Origin: Pelosinus sp. UFO1
Lineage (GTDB): Bacteria; Bacillota; Negativicutes; DSM-13327
Reading direction: 5' to 3'
Length of the DNA stretch: 64,000 nt
Assembly: GCF_000725345.1 (NCBI RefSeq)
Contig: NZ_CP008852.1
Location: forward strand, 796,001 to 860,000
Position 1 is the first letter of the stretch; every line of letters begins with the position of its first letter. The translations under genes were made by a program, and so were the position numbers. Positions 28,124 through 37,998 of the stretch are shown here, in pieces. Below the pieces are notes generated by a model, which had not been told where the DNA came from, searched no databases, and was given only the letters and a program-made list of their open reading frames with translations.

Positions 28124-28602
28124 GTAATCAAGACATAAATAATTCATTGGCTGAGCTACAAGCTCGGTATTTAGAGGACGTAAAAATTATTGGCGAGGAA
28201 GCGCAGTCAGCTTTACTTGTGGAGCCACATCGTTTGCTAGATATACTCGAGTTTCTTAAAACTAACGAGTCGTATCAATTTAACATGCTGCGTAATCTGA
28301 CGGCAGTCGATTATTTGGAATATATAGAAGTTGTTTATCATTTATATTCCTTGCCGCTTCGTCAGTCGATTACAGTAAAAACCCGTTGTGGTATGGAAGA
28401 TTCTCAAATTCCATCAGTCACCGTTATTTGGCCTTCTGCAAATTTTCAGGAGCGGGAAATATATGATTTGTTAGGCGTAAGATTTACCGAGCATCCTGAT
28501 CTAAGGCGTATTTTACTGCGAGATGAGTTTGATGGACATCCATTGCGCAAAACGTACAATATTGGTAATGCAGGGGGAAAGGAGGTAAAGAGTTCATGCT
28601 AA
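28120..28602 (+). CDS. nuoC: Complex I subunit C (30 kDa)
   Basis: 160-aa peripheral-arm subunit with the typical C-terminal signature around [21 protein letters not shown]. It is separate from nuoD, unlike the NuoCD fusion of enterobacteria. Its start overlaps the nuoB stop by four bases and its end overlaps nuoD by seven, so translation is coupled. Confidence 0.95.
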   Translation: MSNQDINNSLAELQARYLEDVKIIGEEAQSALLVEPHRLLDILEFLKTNESYQFNMLRNLTAVDYLEYIEVVYHLYSLPLRQSITVKTRCGMEDSQIPSVTVIWPSANFQEREIYDLLGVRFTEHPDLRRILLRDEFDGHPLRKTYNIGNAGGKEVKSSC

Positions 28603-29693
28603 AGACAGAAACCTTTACTTTGAATATGGGACCGCAGCATCCTAGTACGCATGGTGTATTACAAGTCGTGCTGGAATTGGATGGCGAAACGGTAGTTCAA
28701 GCTATCCCGAATATGGGGTATCTACATCGTGGCATTGAAAAGTTGGCGGAAAGTCGAACTTATGCCCAATTTATCCCCTATACGGATCGGTTGGACTATG
28801 TTTCATCCATGGGAAATAACTTAGGATATTGTCAGACGGTAGAAAAGATGATGGGCATTAAAGTGCCCGAACGTGCGGAATATTTGCGAATCATTATGAC
28901 TGAATTGAATCGAATTGCCAGTCATCTGATTTTTATGGGCTCGCTGGCAATTGACCTTGGCGCTTCTACCGGAATGATGTTTGGTTTTCGCAGTCGTGAG
29001 CGGATTTTGGATTTGTTTGATATGGCCTGCGGTGCTAGGCAGACCTATACTTATATACGATTTGGCGGTGTCTCAGCTGATATACCGGCAGAGTTTATCC
29101 CCGCACTGCAGCGTTTTTTGACAGATTTTCCTGCTATGCTTGATGAATACCACCGTTTATTGACAGGCAATGAAATTCTGTATCACCGTTTAAAAAACAC
29201 TGGCGTGATTAGTGGTCAAAGAGCAATAGAAATTGGTCTGACTGGACCTGCCTTGCGGGCTTCAGGCGTTGACTATGATATTCGAAAAGTGGAGCCATAT
29301 GGTATTTATGACCGTTTTGATTTTAGTGTGCCACTAGGCCAAGTTGGTGATTGTTGGGACCGTTATATCGTCCGAATGGAAGAAATGAAGCAGAGCGCTA
29401 GTATTGTTGCACAGGCGCTGGAGCAAATGCCTGAGGGTATTGTTATGGCTACTATTCCCAAAGTGTTGAAGCCACCAGCTGGTGAGGTGTATCATTCCAT
29501 CGAAAACCCGCGCGGCGAGCTAGGGTATTATATCGTTAGCGATGGCGGAGTTAACCCCTATCGCCTCCATGTGCGCCGCCCATCCTTTATTAATCTGCAG
29601 GTACTGAATGAAACCTGCCAAGGCTTGCTTATCGGTGATGTTGTAGCTGTACTGGCGACATTAGATTCATTGATGGGGGAAGTGGATTGCTAA
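28596..29693 (+). CDS. nuoD: Complex I subunit D (49 kDa), quinone site
   Basis: 365-aa subunit related to the large subunit of NiFe hydrogenases. [11 protein letters not shown] near the N-terminus carries the quinone-contacting His; [12 protein letters not shown] carries the conserved Tyr and Asp. The C-terminal [19 protein letters not shown] is typical. The hydrogenase metal cysteines are absent, as expected for complex I. In the usual 14-gene order nuoE, F and G would follow; here nuoH comes next. Confidence 0.96.
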   Translation: MLKTETFTLNMGPQHPSTHGVLQVVLELDGETVVQAIPNMGYLHRGIEKLAESRTYAQFIPYTDRLDYVSSMGNNLGYCQTVEKMMGIKVPERAEYLRIIMTELNRIASHLIFMGSLAIDLGASTGMMFGFRSRERILDLFDMACGARQTYTYIRFGGVSADIPAEFIPALQRFLTDFPAMLDEYHRLLTGNEILYHRLKNTGVISGQRAIEIGLTGPALRASGVDYDIRKVEPYGIYDRFDFSVPLGQVGDCWDRYIVRMEEMKQSASIVAQALEQMPEGIVMATIPKVLKPPAGEVYHSIENPRGELGYYIVSDGGVNPYRLHVRRPSFINLQVLNETCQGLLIGDVVAVLATLDSLMGEVDC

Positions 29694-29718
29694 ACTTTAT
29701 TAAGAGGAGTCATAAGGC

Positions 29719-30759
29719 ATGCAAGAGATAACAGGATTGTTTAAAATTGCAGAAATACTAAGAGCTATCTTAGGACGCTTTCTACCTGACCCACAGTTAG
29801 TAGATATCTGCATGAGTTTAATAAATATTGGGGCTATTTTTACGATTATTTCCTTGACGGCAGTTGTATTGGTTTACACTGAGCGAAAGGTAAGTGCCTT
29901 CATGCAGCGACGGTCAGGTCCTAACCGCGTCGGTCCAGGGGGTACGTTACAGTCGGTAGCGGATATGATTAAGCTAATGGCAAAAGAAGATATTATGCCA
30001 GCTGGCGCTGACAAATGGATGTGGATGTTGGCACCGATGCTCTTGTTTATCCCCGCAGCTGCAGTTTTTGTAGTGTTTCCCTTTGATAATAAGGCTATTT
30101 TTGCGGATTTAAATATTGGTATTTTTTATTTTATAGCTATGTCCTCCCAGTCGGTTTTACCGTTTCTGATGGCAGGGTGGGCCTCGAATAACAAGTATTC
30201 TTTGGTGGGCGGTATGAGGACGGTCGCCCAAATGCTTAGTTATGAGGTTCCGATGGTGCTTTCGATTCTAGGAATCGTGATGATGTCGGGATCGATGCGG
30301 ATGAGCTCGATAGTAGCCGCACAACAGCATACTTGGTTTATCCTTTTACAACCTATTGCCTTTGTGGTTTATGTTATTACGGCAACAGCAGAAATTAATC
30401 GGGCGCCTTTTGACTTAGTTGAAGGTGAGTCAGAAATCGTTGCTGGACCATTTACCGAATATACTGGCATGCGATGGGCTCTGTTCTTTTTGGCAGAGTA
30501 TGCAAATTTATTGGCGGTTTCAGCGATAGCAACCACATTGTTTTTGGGTGGTTGGAGTGGACCATGGCTTCCTGGTTGGGTCTGGTTTTTTCTTAAAGTT
30601 GGCGGAATGATTTTCCTATTTATGTGGTTTCGCTGGACGTTTCCCAGGCTGCGCATTGATCAACTTATGTCTTTCGGATGGAAAGTGTTACTACCATTGG
30701 CGCTACTTAATATCATTGTTACCGGAATTGGCATGTATATTTACGAGTTTTTTAGTTAG
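29719..30759 (+). CDS. nuoH: Complex I subunit H, membrane anchor of the peripheral arm
   Basis: 346-aa membrane subunit with about eight helices. [21 protein letters not shown] and the acidic loop [21 protein letters not shown] are the family hallmarks lining the quinone chamber and the first proton path. RAGGAG-like AGAGGAG precedes the ATG, 25 bases behind nuoD. Confidence 0.96.
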   Translation: MQEITGLFKIAEILRAILGRFLPDPQLVDICMSLINIGAIFTIISLTAVVLVYTERKVSAFMQRRSGPNRVGPGGTLQSVADMIKLMAKEDIMPAGADKWMWMLAPMLLFIPAAAVFVVFPFDNKAIFADLNIGIFYFIAMSSQSVLPFLMAGWASNNKYSLVGGMRTVAQMLSYEVPMVLSILGIVMMSGSMRMSSIVAAQQHTWFILLQPIAFVVYVITATAEINRAPFDLVEGESEIVAGPFTEYTGMRWALFFLAEYANLLAVSAIATTLFLGGWSGPWLPGWVWFFLKVGGMIFLFMWFRWTFPRLRIDQLMSFGWKVLLPLALLNIIVTGIGMYIYEFFS

Positions 30760-30770
30760 GAGGGGAAGCT

Positions 30771-31247
30771 ATGGTTGGTAAAGGATTATTAGAGGGCATG
30801 CGCGTAACCTTAAAAGCTTTTTTTAACAAAAAAGAAACGCTGCAATATCCCGAAATAAAGCTAACCATGCCCGATCGTTTTCGTGGCGGTGAGCTGGAGT
30901 TAGATGATAAAAAATGCATCGCGTGCGGACTGTGCGCAAGGGCATGCCCTAATCATGTTATTGAGATGACTACAGGCATTGATGAACAGAAAAAACGGCA
31001 CTTAAAATCATATCTATATCATTCAGGATTGTGTCTGTATTGTAATTTTTGTATTGAAGCATGTCCGACAAATGCTATTTGCTGGGACAAAAATTATGAG
31101 AATTCTCGGTACTTTAAAAATGACTTGGATGTTAATTGTTTAGCGATTGCAAAGCAAAAGTCAGCGGCAACAGTCGATGTAGTCCAAGTGGACAAGCCCA
31201 ATGCTGAGCAAGAGGATACCTTAAGAGGAGGGAGCAGGGATGAATGA
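30771..31247 (+). CDS. nuoI: Complex I subunit I, two-cluster ferredoxin
   Basis: 158-aa subunit with two 4Fe-4S motifs, CIACGLCARACP and CLYCNFCIEACP (clusters N6a/N6b). Without NuoEFG it would be the outermost cluster chain and so the probable entry point for electrons from a ferredoxin-like donor. The last bases overlap nuoJ. GGAGGGG precedes the ATG. Confidence 0.95.
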   Translation: MVGKGLLEGMRVTLKAFFNKKETLQYPEIKLTMPDRFRGGELELDDKKCIACGLCARACPNHVIEMTTGIDEQKKRHLKSYLYHSGLCLYCNFCIEACPTNAICWDKNYENSRYFKNDLDVNCLAIAKQKSAATVDVVQVDKPNAEQEDTLRGGSRDE

Positions 31248-31749
31248 GCTGAGCTATACTGTCGCATTTTATATATTTGCGGCGATTACAGTAGCTGCTG
31301 CCTTTGGAGTTGTGACAAAAAGTAATCTTGTACACAGCGCATTACTGCTGGCTTTATGTTTTATCGGCGTAAGCGGGTTGTATGTGCTATTGCAGGCGGA
31401 CTTTTTGGCAGCAGTCCAAATTCTGATCTACAATGGGGCAATTGCTATTGTTTTTGTTCTTGGGACGATGCTTACCAGGCGTAGTCAGCGGCATGGGACG
31501 AATGATACGGACGTAAATATTCCGTCTCGCGTAGTTACACTGGTAAGCGGCTTGTTTGTCGTTGTTACCTTGGGAGTCATAGCTACTACACCCTGGCATT
31601 ATTCCAGTAGTGTCATTGTTGAAGATACCCCATCACTCCTTGCTCAGTTAATACTGACCGATTATATGGTGGTAATGGAAGCAGGGGCAGTACTCTTACT
31701 GGCAGCTATGATTGGTGCGATTGTTTTGGCAAAGGGAGTGGAAGAGTGA
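31240..31749 (+). CDS. nuoJ: Complex I subunit J
   Basis: 169-aa membrane subunit with five helices; the third carries the usual GAI-x-V-F-V-L pattern (YNGAIAIVFVLGTML), where the conserved pi-bulge lies. The start overlaps nuoI and the stop overlaps the GTG of nuoK, so translation is coupled. Confidence 0.93.
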   Translation: MNELSYTVAFYIFAAITVAAAFGVVTKSNLVHSALLLALCFIGVSGLYVLLQADFLAAVQILIYNGAIAIVFVLGTMLTRRSQRHGTNDTDVNIPSRVVTLVSGLFVVVTLGVIATTPWHYSSSVIVEDTPSLLAQLILTDYMVVMEAGAVLLLAAMIGAIVLAKGVEE

Positions 31750-32054
31750 TTGGATTAGTTCATTTTTTAACAGTCGCGGCTATCATATTTGCGATTGGCT
31801 TGTATGGGGTATTGAGCAAGAGGACAATCGTCGGTATTCTGATGAGCATTGAGCTGATGCTTAATGCGGTCAATATAAATTTAATTGCCTTTTCACGCTT
31901 TATAACACCGGAGGTTTTAACCGGACAAATATTTGCCATATTTACGATTACAGTAGCGGCTGCTGAAGTAGCGGTTGGAATGGCAATGATCTTTCGAGTA
32001 TATTATGATCGGAACACGGTGCATGCTGCGAGACTTGATGAGATGCGCTGGTAA
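31746..32054 (+). CDS. nuoK: Complex I subunit K (MrpC-like)
   Basis: 102-aa three-helix membrane subunit. Conserved glutamates lie in the second helix (GILMSIELMLNAVNIN) and in the third (TVAAAEVAVGMAMI). It begins with GTG overlapping the nuoJ stop. Confidence 0.94.
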   Translation: MIGLVHFLTVAAIIFAIGLYGVLSKRTIVGILMSIELMLNAVNINLIAFSRFITPEVLTGQIFAIFTITVAAAEVAVGMAMIFRVYYDRNTVHAARLDEMRW

Positions 32055-32082
32055 GATTGCATTAGAGAGTAGGTGAAGAAAT

Positions 32083-33987
32083 TTGTTTAGCCAATATGCG
32101 TTGTCTCATGTTGTGCTTATTCCGTTGTTACCGGCAATAAGCTTTATAATATTGGGATTTTTTCTGCGTCGTCTTCCTATATTGGCAGCGACGGTATCTG
32201 TTTGCATGAGCTTAATCAGCTTTGTCTTGTCCTTAGGGGTAGGCTATGGTGTGATAGCTAATAATATCACGGTGGATAATCCGTTGATTCAGAGAATACC
32301 TTGGTTTTCTATATCAGGACTCACTGTTGATATGGGAGTATATATTGATCCTATATCGGCTATGATGCTGGTAATCGTTACATTGGTAGCTCTGATGGTG
32401 CAAATCTATTCTATTGGATATATGCGTGGTGATACTGGATTTGGACGTTTTTTTGCGTACTTATCATTGTTTGCATCTGCCATGTTAGGATTAGTTATTG
32501 CGGTTAACTTTGTGCAGTTGTTTGTTTTTTGGGAATTGGTTGGATTATGTTCCTATCTCTTAATTGGCTACTATTTCCACAAGATTTCTGCGCGGGAAGC
32601 TGCTAAAAAAGCCTTTATTACTACGCGCATTGGTGATTTCGGATTGCTGGTTGGAATCTTGTTTTTGCAGATTTTATTTGGTACGTTGGATTTTCAGCAG
32701 ATAGCATCTAATTTGCCTCTATATGTTGCAGAGCATGGCACAAATTTGCTGGCGATAGTAGGCATCCTCTTATTCCTTGGTCCTATTGGAAAATCTGGAC
32801 AATTTCCGCTGCATGTATGGCTGCCTGATGCGATGGAGGGGCCAACACCGGTATCAGCCCTTATTCATGCCGCTACTATGGTAGTAGCTGGGGTGTACTT
32901 AGTAGCTAGAGCTTTTTTCTTATTCAGTGTTTTGCCAAATGCAATGGAGGTAATAGCCTGGATCGGAGCGTTTACAGCTTGCTTTGCTGCTAGTATCGCA
33001 TTTACCCAGCGGGACATTAAACGCATTTTAGCGTACTCTACTGTCAGTCAGTTGGGGTATATGATGTTAGCGCTTGGAGTAGGTAGTGTTACGGCCTCCA
33101 TGTTTCATCTGATGACACATGCCTTTTTCAAAGCATTGATGTTCTTAGCAGCCGGCGCGGTATTACACGGTTTGCCAGATAAAAATGACATTTTTGAGAT
33201 GGGCGGCTTGCGTCAGAAAATGCCAGTTACTTTTGCCGCTATGACGATTGGTGTACTCGCTATATCCGGTATTCCGCCATTTGCTGGATTCTTTTCAAAG
33301 GATGAAATTCTGTTGGTGGTTTCCCAGGTTAGTATGCCATTATACACCATTGCCGTAGTGACTTCTTTTATGACGGCGTTTTATATGGCAAGATTGCTGA
33401 TTGTCGTCTTTTGTGGACCGGAGAAACCTGACAATCATCCCCATGAGGCGCCAATGTCCATGCGAATACCATTGGTAGTGCTTGGCGTTCTTGCTGTTAT
33501 TGGCGGTTATATACCTTATGCTAACCATTTTGGTGACTGGGTTCGTTTTGGTTCGGCATCACACGAGGGCTTAAATTGGAGTATCGCGGCAACGTCGACG
33601 GTATTGTCTATACTAGCGATTTCCTTGGCTTGGTATATATACGGTTCGGGCAAGGTTTCATCTGATAAACTGTCCAGACGTTTTAGCACTTTATATAAGC
33701 TAAGTTTCCACAAATATTATATTGATGAGTTTTACTTGTGGCTCAATCACACCTTTGTTGATGGATTAGGCAAGATTTTATATTGGTTGGAGCTTCATTT
33801 TGTTGAAGGTATTGTAAATGGGATAGCTGGTTTACCGGTTGGACTTGGCGATTTGGTGCGCAAAGGCCAGACTGGTAAGCTGCAGCGATATGGTTTAATC
33901 ATGTTCGGAGCCATGTTAATCGTTGTAGTATGGTTAGTGTTACTCAGCCCACTATTTAAGGGTGTCTTATCGGGAGGTGATTACTAA
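32083..33987 (+). CDS. nuoL: Complex I subunit L, proton-pumping antiporter-like
   Basis: 634-aa Mrp-antiporter-like subunit, full length, with the C-terminal extension that forms the long lateral helix. FFAYLSLFASAMLGLV and VFWELVGLCSYLLIGYY (with the key Glu) and the LPDAMEGPTPVSALIHAATMV lysine/histidine helix are present. It starts with TTG after a GTGAAG site. The next gene begins one base after its stop. Confidence 0.95.
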   Translation: MFSQYALSHVVLIPLLPAISFIILGFFLRRLPILAATVSVCMSLISFVLSLGVGYGVIANNITVDNPLIQRIPWFSISGLTVDMGVYIDPISAMMLVIVTLVALMVQIYSIGYMRGDTGFGRFFAYLSLFASAMLGLVIAVNFVQLFVFWELVGLCSYLLIGYYFHKISAREAAKKAFITTRIGDFGLLVGILFLQILFGTLDFQQIASNLPLYVAEHGTNLLAIVGILLFLGPIGKSGQFPLHVWLPDAMEGPTPVSALIHAATMVVAGVYLVARAFFLFSVLPNAMEVIAWIGAFTACFAASIAFTQRDIKRILAYSTVSQLGYMMLALGVGSVTASMFHLMTHAFFKALMFLAAGAVLHGLPDKNDIFEMGGLRQKMPVTFAAMTIGVLAISGIPPFAGFFSKDEILLVVSQVSMPLYTIAVVTSFMTAFYMARLLIVVFCGPEKPDNHPHEAPMSMRIPLVVLGVLAVIGGYIPYANHFGDWVRFGSASHEGLNWSIAATSTVLSILAISLAWYIYGSGKVSSDKLSRRFSTLYKLSFHKYYIDEFYLWLNHTFVDGLGKILYWLELHFVEGIVNGIAGLPVGLGDLVRKGQTGKLQRYGLIMFGAMLIVVVWLVLLSPLFKGVLSGGDY

Positions 33988-33988
33988 A

Positions 33989-35524
33989 ATGGTTGATTTT
34001 CCATTATTAACGGCAATTTTACTAACGCCTATCTGGGGGATACTAGTATTGTCCTTTATGCCGCGTGAAGCTGACAAAACGATAAAAATGATATCAGCTG
34101 TAACGATGGCAATCGCTCTCGGCCTAACCTTGTATGCCTACTGGGCCTATGATGTTAGCTTGGGTGGGCTTCAATATATAGAGAATGTCCCTTGGATTAC
34201 CGAGCTTGGAGTATCGTATGCTTTAGGTGTGGATGGAATTTCCTTGCCGCTGCTGCTATTAACTATGCTAGTTGGTTTTTCCACTATCTTTGTTTCTTGG
34301 AATGTGGAGAAACGCTCTAAAGAATTCTTTATTCAATTGCTGCTCTTGGTAGTCGGTGCAATCGGAACGTTTGTATCTCAGGATTTGTTCATATTCTTAT
34401 TGTTTTATGAACTAGGGATAATACCAAGTTATATTATGGTAGTTGTTTGGGGTTCTTCGGAAAGAGTGAGTAAAGAATACGCGGCGATGAAGCTGACAAT
34501 TTACTTATTGTTAGGCTCAGCCTTCATGCTTGCCGGGGTTATCGCGTTATACGTTAATGCTTTTCCGGCAGGGATGCGAACATTCAGTATGCAAGTTCTA
34601 GCTCAGGCTCATATGATTGGAAACTTATCAGAAGATGTTCAAGTCTTCACATTTTTCTTATTGCTACTTGGCTTTGGTTCTACTTTATCAATGTGGCCCT
34701 TTTATAGTTGGGCACCGGATGGTTATGCGGCAGCTCCGACAGGGGTATCTATGCTCCATGCTGGAGTGTTAAAGAAAATTGGCGGCTACGGCTTGATTCG
34801 AATTGGGTTGCTGATTTTACCGCTAGGGGCTAAATTCTGGGCACCGTTTATTGCGTTTTTTGCAGTGGTTAATGTTTTGTATGCCGCGTTTGTTACCATA
34901 GCGCAAAAAGACTTAAAATATATTGTCGGGTATTCGTCAATATCTCATATGGGATATATACTGATTGGTTTTGCAGCCTTAAATGTTATCAGTATTGATG
35001 GTGCGATTGCAAATATGTTTGCCCATGGGATAATGAGCGCCTTATTTTTTGCAATGATTGGTCTGGTCTATGATAAAACAAATACTCGGCAGGTTCTCAG
35101 TCTTGGCGGGTTAGCACATCAAATGCCCCGTGTTGCTACTGGCTTTATGTTAGCTGGGATGAGTTCCTTGGGACTTCCAGGGTTAGCTGGATTCGTCCCC
35201 GAGTTTACGAGCTTTGTGGGCGCGTTTAAAGTATACCCCCTCTTTACTCTTCTAGCCATTTCCGGTATTGTTTTCACTGCGCTTTATATATTGCGCGTGC
35301 TGGCAAATGTGCTATTTGGGCCGCGGCGTGAAGAATTTGATACTTGCCGTGATGCCTCTGGAGTTGAATTAGTATCCCTTGTATTATTGGGGACTGTTTT
35401 AGTAGTAGTTGGTGTTTTCCCACAATTATTAATGGGTATGGTTAATAGTGGTATGGAGCCGGTAATGGCGTTACTGGTTAAGCTGCACGTTACGCCGACC
35501 TTGCTGGGAGGTGTTTTTCAATGA
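33989..35524 (+). CDS. nuoM: Complex I subunit M, proton-pumping antiporter-like
   Basis: 511-aa membrane subunit with about 14 helices. The key Glu lies in LFYELGIIPSYIMVV, and the central lysine/His segment in YAAAPTGVSMLHAGVLKKIGGYG. An upstream in-frame start inside nuoL exists, but the ATG at 33989 has GGGAGGTG and sits directly behind the nuoL stop. Confidence 0.95.
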   Translation: MVDFPLLTAILLTPIWGILVLSFMPREADKTIKMISAVTMAIALGLTLYAYWAYDVSLGGLQYIENVPWITELGVSYALGVDGISLPLLLLTMLVGFSTIFVSWNVEKRSKEFFIQLLLLVVGAIGTFVSQDLFIFLLFYELGIIPSYIMVVVWGSSERVSKEYAAMKLTIYLLLGSAFMLAGVIALYVNAFPAGMRTFSMQVLAQAHMIGNLSEDVQVFTFFLLLLGFGSTLSMWPFYSWAPDGYAAAPTGVSMLHAGVLKKIGGYGLIRIGLLILPLGAKFWAPFIAFFAVVNVLYAAFVTIAQKDLKYIVGYSSISHMGYILIGFAALNVISIDGAIANMFAHGIMSALFFAMIGLVYDKTNTRQVLSLGGLAHQMPRVATGFMLAGMSSLGLPGLAGFVPEFTSFVGAFKVYPLFTLLAISGIVFTALYILRVLANVLFGPRREEFDTCRDASGVELVSLVLLGTVLVVVGVFPQLLMGMVNSGMEPVMALLVKLHVTPTLLGGVFQ

Positions 35525-36936
35525 ATATTGCGCTGTTGACCAGTGAGATAGCCGTTGTAATTCTTGCTTTGCTTATCATTGTCTTTGACTTACTGATGCC
35601 GCGTCAAGAAGCTCGCCGTAGTTTAGGGTATTTTGCAGTTTGTGGTTTATTGGGGATTCTAGTTTATACCTTTAACCAACATGGAACTTCAGCTACGGTG
35701 TATCATGGTTTTTTTGTTGTTGATAAATTTGCTTTGTTTTTCAAGCAGTTATTCATAGTGGCGACGATCTTAACACTGCTGTTTTCCTTTGATTATATAG
35801 AAGGACTAACTCACAATACTGGGGAGTTTTATGCATTATTACTCCTAAGTTTAGTGGGTATGATGGTTATGGCGTCCGCAAATGATTTATTAACGGTGTT
35901 TGTTGGCTTGGAATTGATGACCATTATATTTTATATTTTAGTTGGATTTGATTTAAGAAGTATTAAGTCAAGTGAAGCTGGCACAAAGTATTTGATTCTT
36001 GGTTCGGCAGCGAGCGCAGTTTTGCTGTATGGTATGAGCTGGGTATATGGCTTTACCGGCAGTATTGTGCTGAGTCAAATCGCTGCTCATCTTACTGCTA
36101 GTCCGGCTATGCTTTTAGGATTAGGGCTTATGCTTGCCGGTTTCTGTTTTAAATTGTCTATTGTTCCTTTTCATATGTGGGCTCCTGATGTTTATGAAGG
36201 CGCGCCGATTCCCGTTACTGCCATGTTGGCGATGGCATCAAAAGCTGCTGGGGTTGCGGTATTACTGCGGGTTTTCTTAGTAGCATTTGCAGACTTACAA
36301 GCATATTGGTTGACTATTGTCAGTCTATTAGCTGGGCTAAGTATGATTGTAGGTATTGTAGTTGCGATATGGCAGACTAATACCAAGCGCATGTTGGCCT
36401 ATTCCTCCATAGCGCAAGCTGGTTACATTTTATCGGGTCTCTTGGCTGCTGATGCAGCCGGAGTCAAGGGGATGTTATTTTATGCTGTGCTGTATATGGT
36501 GGCCAATGTTGGTGCCTTTGCAGTCACTACTGCCGTTAATAACCAATACGGTTCAGATAAAATTGATGATCTTTCCGGATTGTCCCAAAAGTCGCCGTTC
36601 TTGGCAGTGGTTATGACGGTATCATTGTTATCTATGGCAGGCCTTCCGCCAATGGCAGGCTTTGTCGGTAAGATGTATATATTTATGGCAATTACAGATA
36701 AAGGTTACTTCTGGATTGCTATGTTAGGGCTTGTAATGTCGATGGTTTCGGTGTATTATTACATGCTTGTGGTCAGAGTGATGTACAGTAAGGAAGCAAA
36801 GAATGAGCAGGAGTTTACTGCTAGTGTATCACTGCGTATTGTGGCTCTGATTAGTTTGATTGCAACTTTGTTTATTGGTATATACCCTGGCCCATTAGCT
36901 GAGCTAGCAAATGCTGCTGCTCGGTCGCTCTGGTAA
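35521..36936 (+). CDS. nuoN: Complex I subunit N, proton-pumping antiporter-like
   Basis: 471-aa membrane subunit. The conserved Glu is in VFVGLELMTIIFYILVGF and the lysine helix in MWAPDVYEGAPIPVTAMLAM followed by SKAAG. The ATG overlaps the nuoM stop by four bases. It ends the operon; three hairpins follow. Confidence 0.95.
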   Translation: MNIALLTSEIAVVILALLIIVFDLLMPRQEARRSLGYFAVCGLLGILVYTFNQHGTSATVYHGFFVVDKFALFFKQLFIVATILTLLFSFDYIEGLTHNTGEFYALLLLSLVGMMVMASANDLLTVFVGLELMTIIFYILVGFDLRSIKSSEAGTKYLILGSAASAVLLYGMSWVYGFTGSIVLSQIAAHLTASPAMLLGLGLMLAGFCFKLSIVPFHMWAPDVYEGAPIPVTAMLAMASKAAGVAVLLRVFLVAFADLQAYWLTIVSLLAGLSMIVGIVVAIWQTNTKRMLAYSSIAQAGYILSGLLAADAAGVKGMLFYAVLYMVANVGAFAVTTAVNNQYGSDKIDDLSGLSQKSPFLAVVMTVSLLSMAGLPPMAGFVGKMYIFMAITDKGYFWIAMLGLVMSMVSVYYYMLVVRVMYSKEAKNEQEFTASVSLRIVALISLIATLFIGIYPGPLAELANAAARSLW

Positions 36937-36981
36937 AGGAAAAGGAATTTTTCCTCCAAAACTTTTAATTAAAACTTTAGC

Positions 36982-37019
36982 AGCTATAAATGATATGGAG
37001 AACCATATCATTTATAGCT
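36982..37019. terminator. 17-bp perfect hairpin behind nuoN
   Basis: AGCTATAAATGATATGG (36982-36998) pairs with its mirror (37003-37019) around an AGAA loop. No T-run follows, so it may protect the 3' end of the mRNA rather than terminate. Confidence 0.6.
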
Positions 37020-37023
37020 AAAG

Positions 37024-37068
37024 AACTCCTGTCAGATTATTGTATAAATCTGGCAGGAGTTTATTTTT
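37024..37068 (+). terminator. nuo operon terminator
   Basis: AACTCCTGTCAGATT (37024-37038) pairs with AATCTGGCAGGAGTT (37047-37061) with one G-U pair, then TATTTTT. Confidence 0.9.
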
Positions 37069-37080
37069 GCTCGCCAACCG

Positions 37081-37113
37081 AACTGCCAACAATTACTCGT
37101 TGGCAGTTTTTTT
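37081..37113 (+). terminator. Second terminator, intron insertion site
   Basis: AACTGCCAAC (37081-37090) pairs with GTTGGCAGTT (37099-37108), followed by T7. The group II intron remnant begins three bases after the T-run. Confidence 0.85.
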
Positions 37114-37115
37114 AT

Positions 37116-37290
37116 GTGCGCCCAGCATGGGCGCTTACTAGTCGATGTAAGTCCGATACAGGGGCTGATAGTGCCAACCTTAGCTTAAGACAAGGCTCCC
37201 CATCGTGAGGTGAAATCTGAAGGAAATTGGTGGCAAAGCTCTGCTCCGCATACCAAGAATATGATTGGCTGTGACTTATATCATAGCGTA
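37116..37290 (+). mobile_element. 5' remnant of a group II intron
   Basis: Begins GTGCGCCCAGCATGGGCG, the 5' end of a large class of bacterial group II introns, and continues through domain I landmarks: GTAAGTCC, TTAGCTTAAGACAAGG, ATCGTGAGGTGAAATCTGAAG and GGTGGCAAAGC. No reverse transcriptase ORF and no domain V/VI or 3' end were found, so it is dead. It lies right behind a terminator hairpin, the preferred target of group IIC introns. Confidence 0.8.
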
Positions 37291-37367
37291 GTAGATGCAG
37301 TCTGTTTTATCACTAGTTATGATATTGATTAAAAATAAAGTGACTTAATAACTGTAAGGGTGATGTA

Positions 37368-37691
37368 ATGTTTCGTTTAGGCGTAGATATAGGCTATTCT
37401 ACATTCAAATATATCATTTTAGATGACAAAGAACGAGAGATAGGTAGTGAATATGTGTTCCATAGAGGGAATATTGAAACAGCATTTAGTAACATGCTGC
37501 AAAAAATAGAAAATGAATATAAAATCAAGGAATTTTACTTTGGTATTACTGGGGATCAAGCAGAGCGGATGCCTAAATTGGGAACGTCGCAGTGTTGTAG
37601 TAGTGCAAAAGATCAAGTTAGTATATACGGAGATAATATTGAAAAAGTACCAACTGTTACAAAACAATATGAGATGGTAATGAGTGTTTAA
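37368..37691 (+). pseudogene. Truncated CoA-dehydratase activase-like (BadF/HgdC) fragment
   Basis: 107 aa starting MFRLGVDIGYSTFKYIILDD, the phosphate-1 motif of ASKHA ATPases of the 2-hydroxyacyl-CoA dehydratase activator family, followed by the GNIETAF and FYFGITGDQA segments. Full proteins are at least about 250 aa and contain a CxxC-type cluster site and further ATP motifs; these are missing. From about residue 75 the sequence no longer looks like the family. A remnant, probably left after the intron and repeat insertions next to it. Confidence 0.65.
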
Positions 37692-37744
37692 GGTAAGCGT
37701 GGCAATAATACTTACAGTTATCTGTCCATTGATGCCATATTAAA

Positions 37745-37819
37745 TGAAATAAACCAATTTTAAAATCCCAGAAGCCTTCAAAATCAAGGTTTCTGGGATT
37801 TTAAAATTCTGGTGGGCAT
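37745..37819. repeat. 23-bp-stem hairpin repeat, copy 1
   Basis: A hairpin with arms 37756-37778 and 37786-37808, core CCCAGAAGCCTT/AAGGTTTCTGGG, loop CAAAATC, flanked by TGAAATAAACC on the left and GGTGGGCAT on the right. The flanks and loop recur at 43007, and the core again at 60045. It can act as a bidirectional terminator. Confidence 0.8.
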
Positions 37820-37873
37820 GTCCGCGTACTGGCGGGCTTTCCGTTGTCAATTTAGGGCATACTAAAAAAATAC

Positions 37874-37904
37874 TTGACTTGGAGTTAACTTCAAGTGATA
37901 GACT
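37874..37904 (+). promoter_or_regulatory. MerR-type promoter 1, for the aldo/keto reductase at 37999
   Basis: -35 TTGACT (37874-37879), 19-bp spacer, -10 TAGACT (37899-37904). The dyad CTTGGAGTTAACTTCAAG sits between the hexamers, as in promoters that MerR proteins untwist to activate. Confidence 0.85.
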
Positions 37905-37998
37905 AAATTTCAGGAAGTAAACAATTTTGCATCAAAAGTTATTGAATTAACCGATGATGTTTTATTTGGATAAGTTCTTATAATTAGGAGGATGGATT

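Noticed and set aside
36990-37208. 72-codon frame behind nuoN
   Set aside because: It crosses two terminator hairpins and the group II intron remnant; not a gene.
37419-37667. Minus-strand frame opposite the activase fragment
   Set aside because: Antisense shadow of a recognisable coding remnant.
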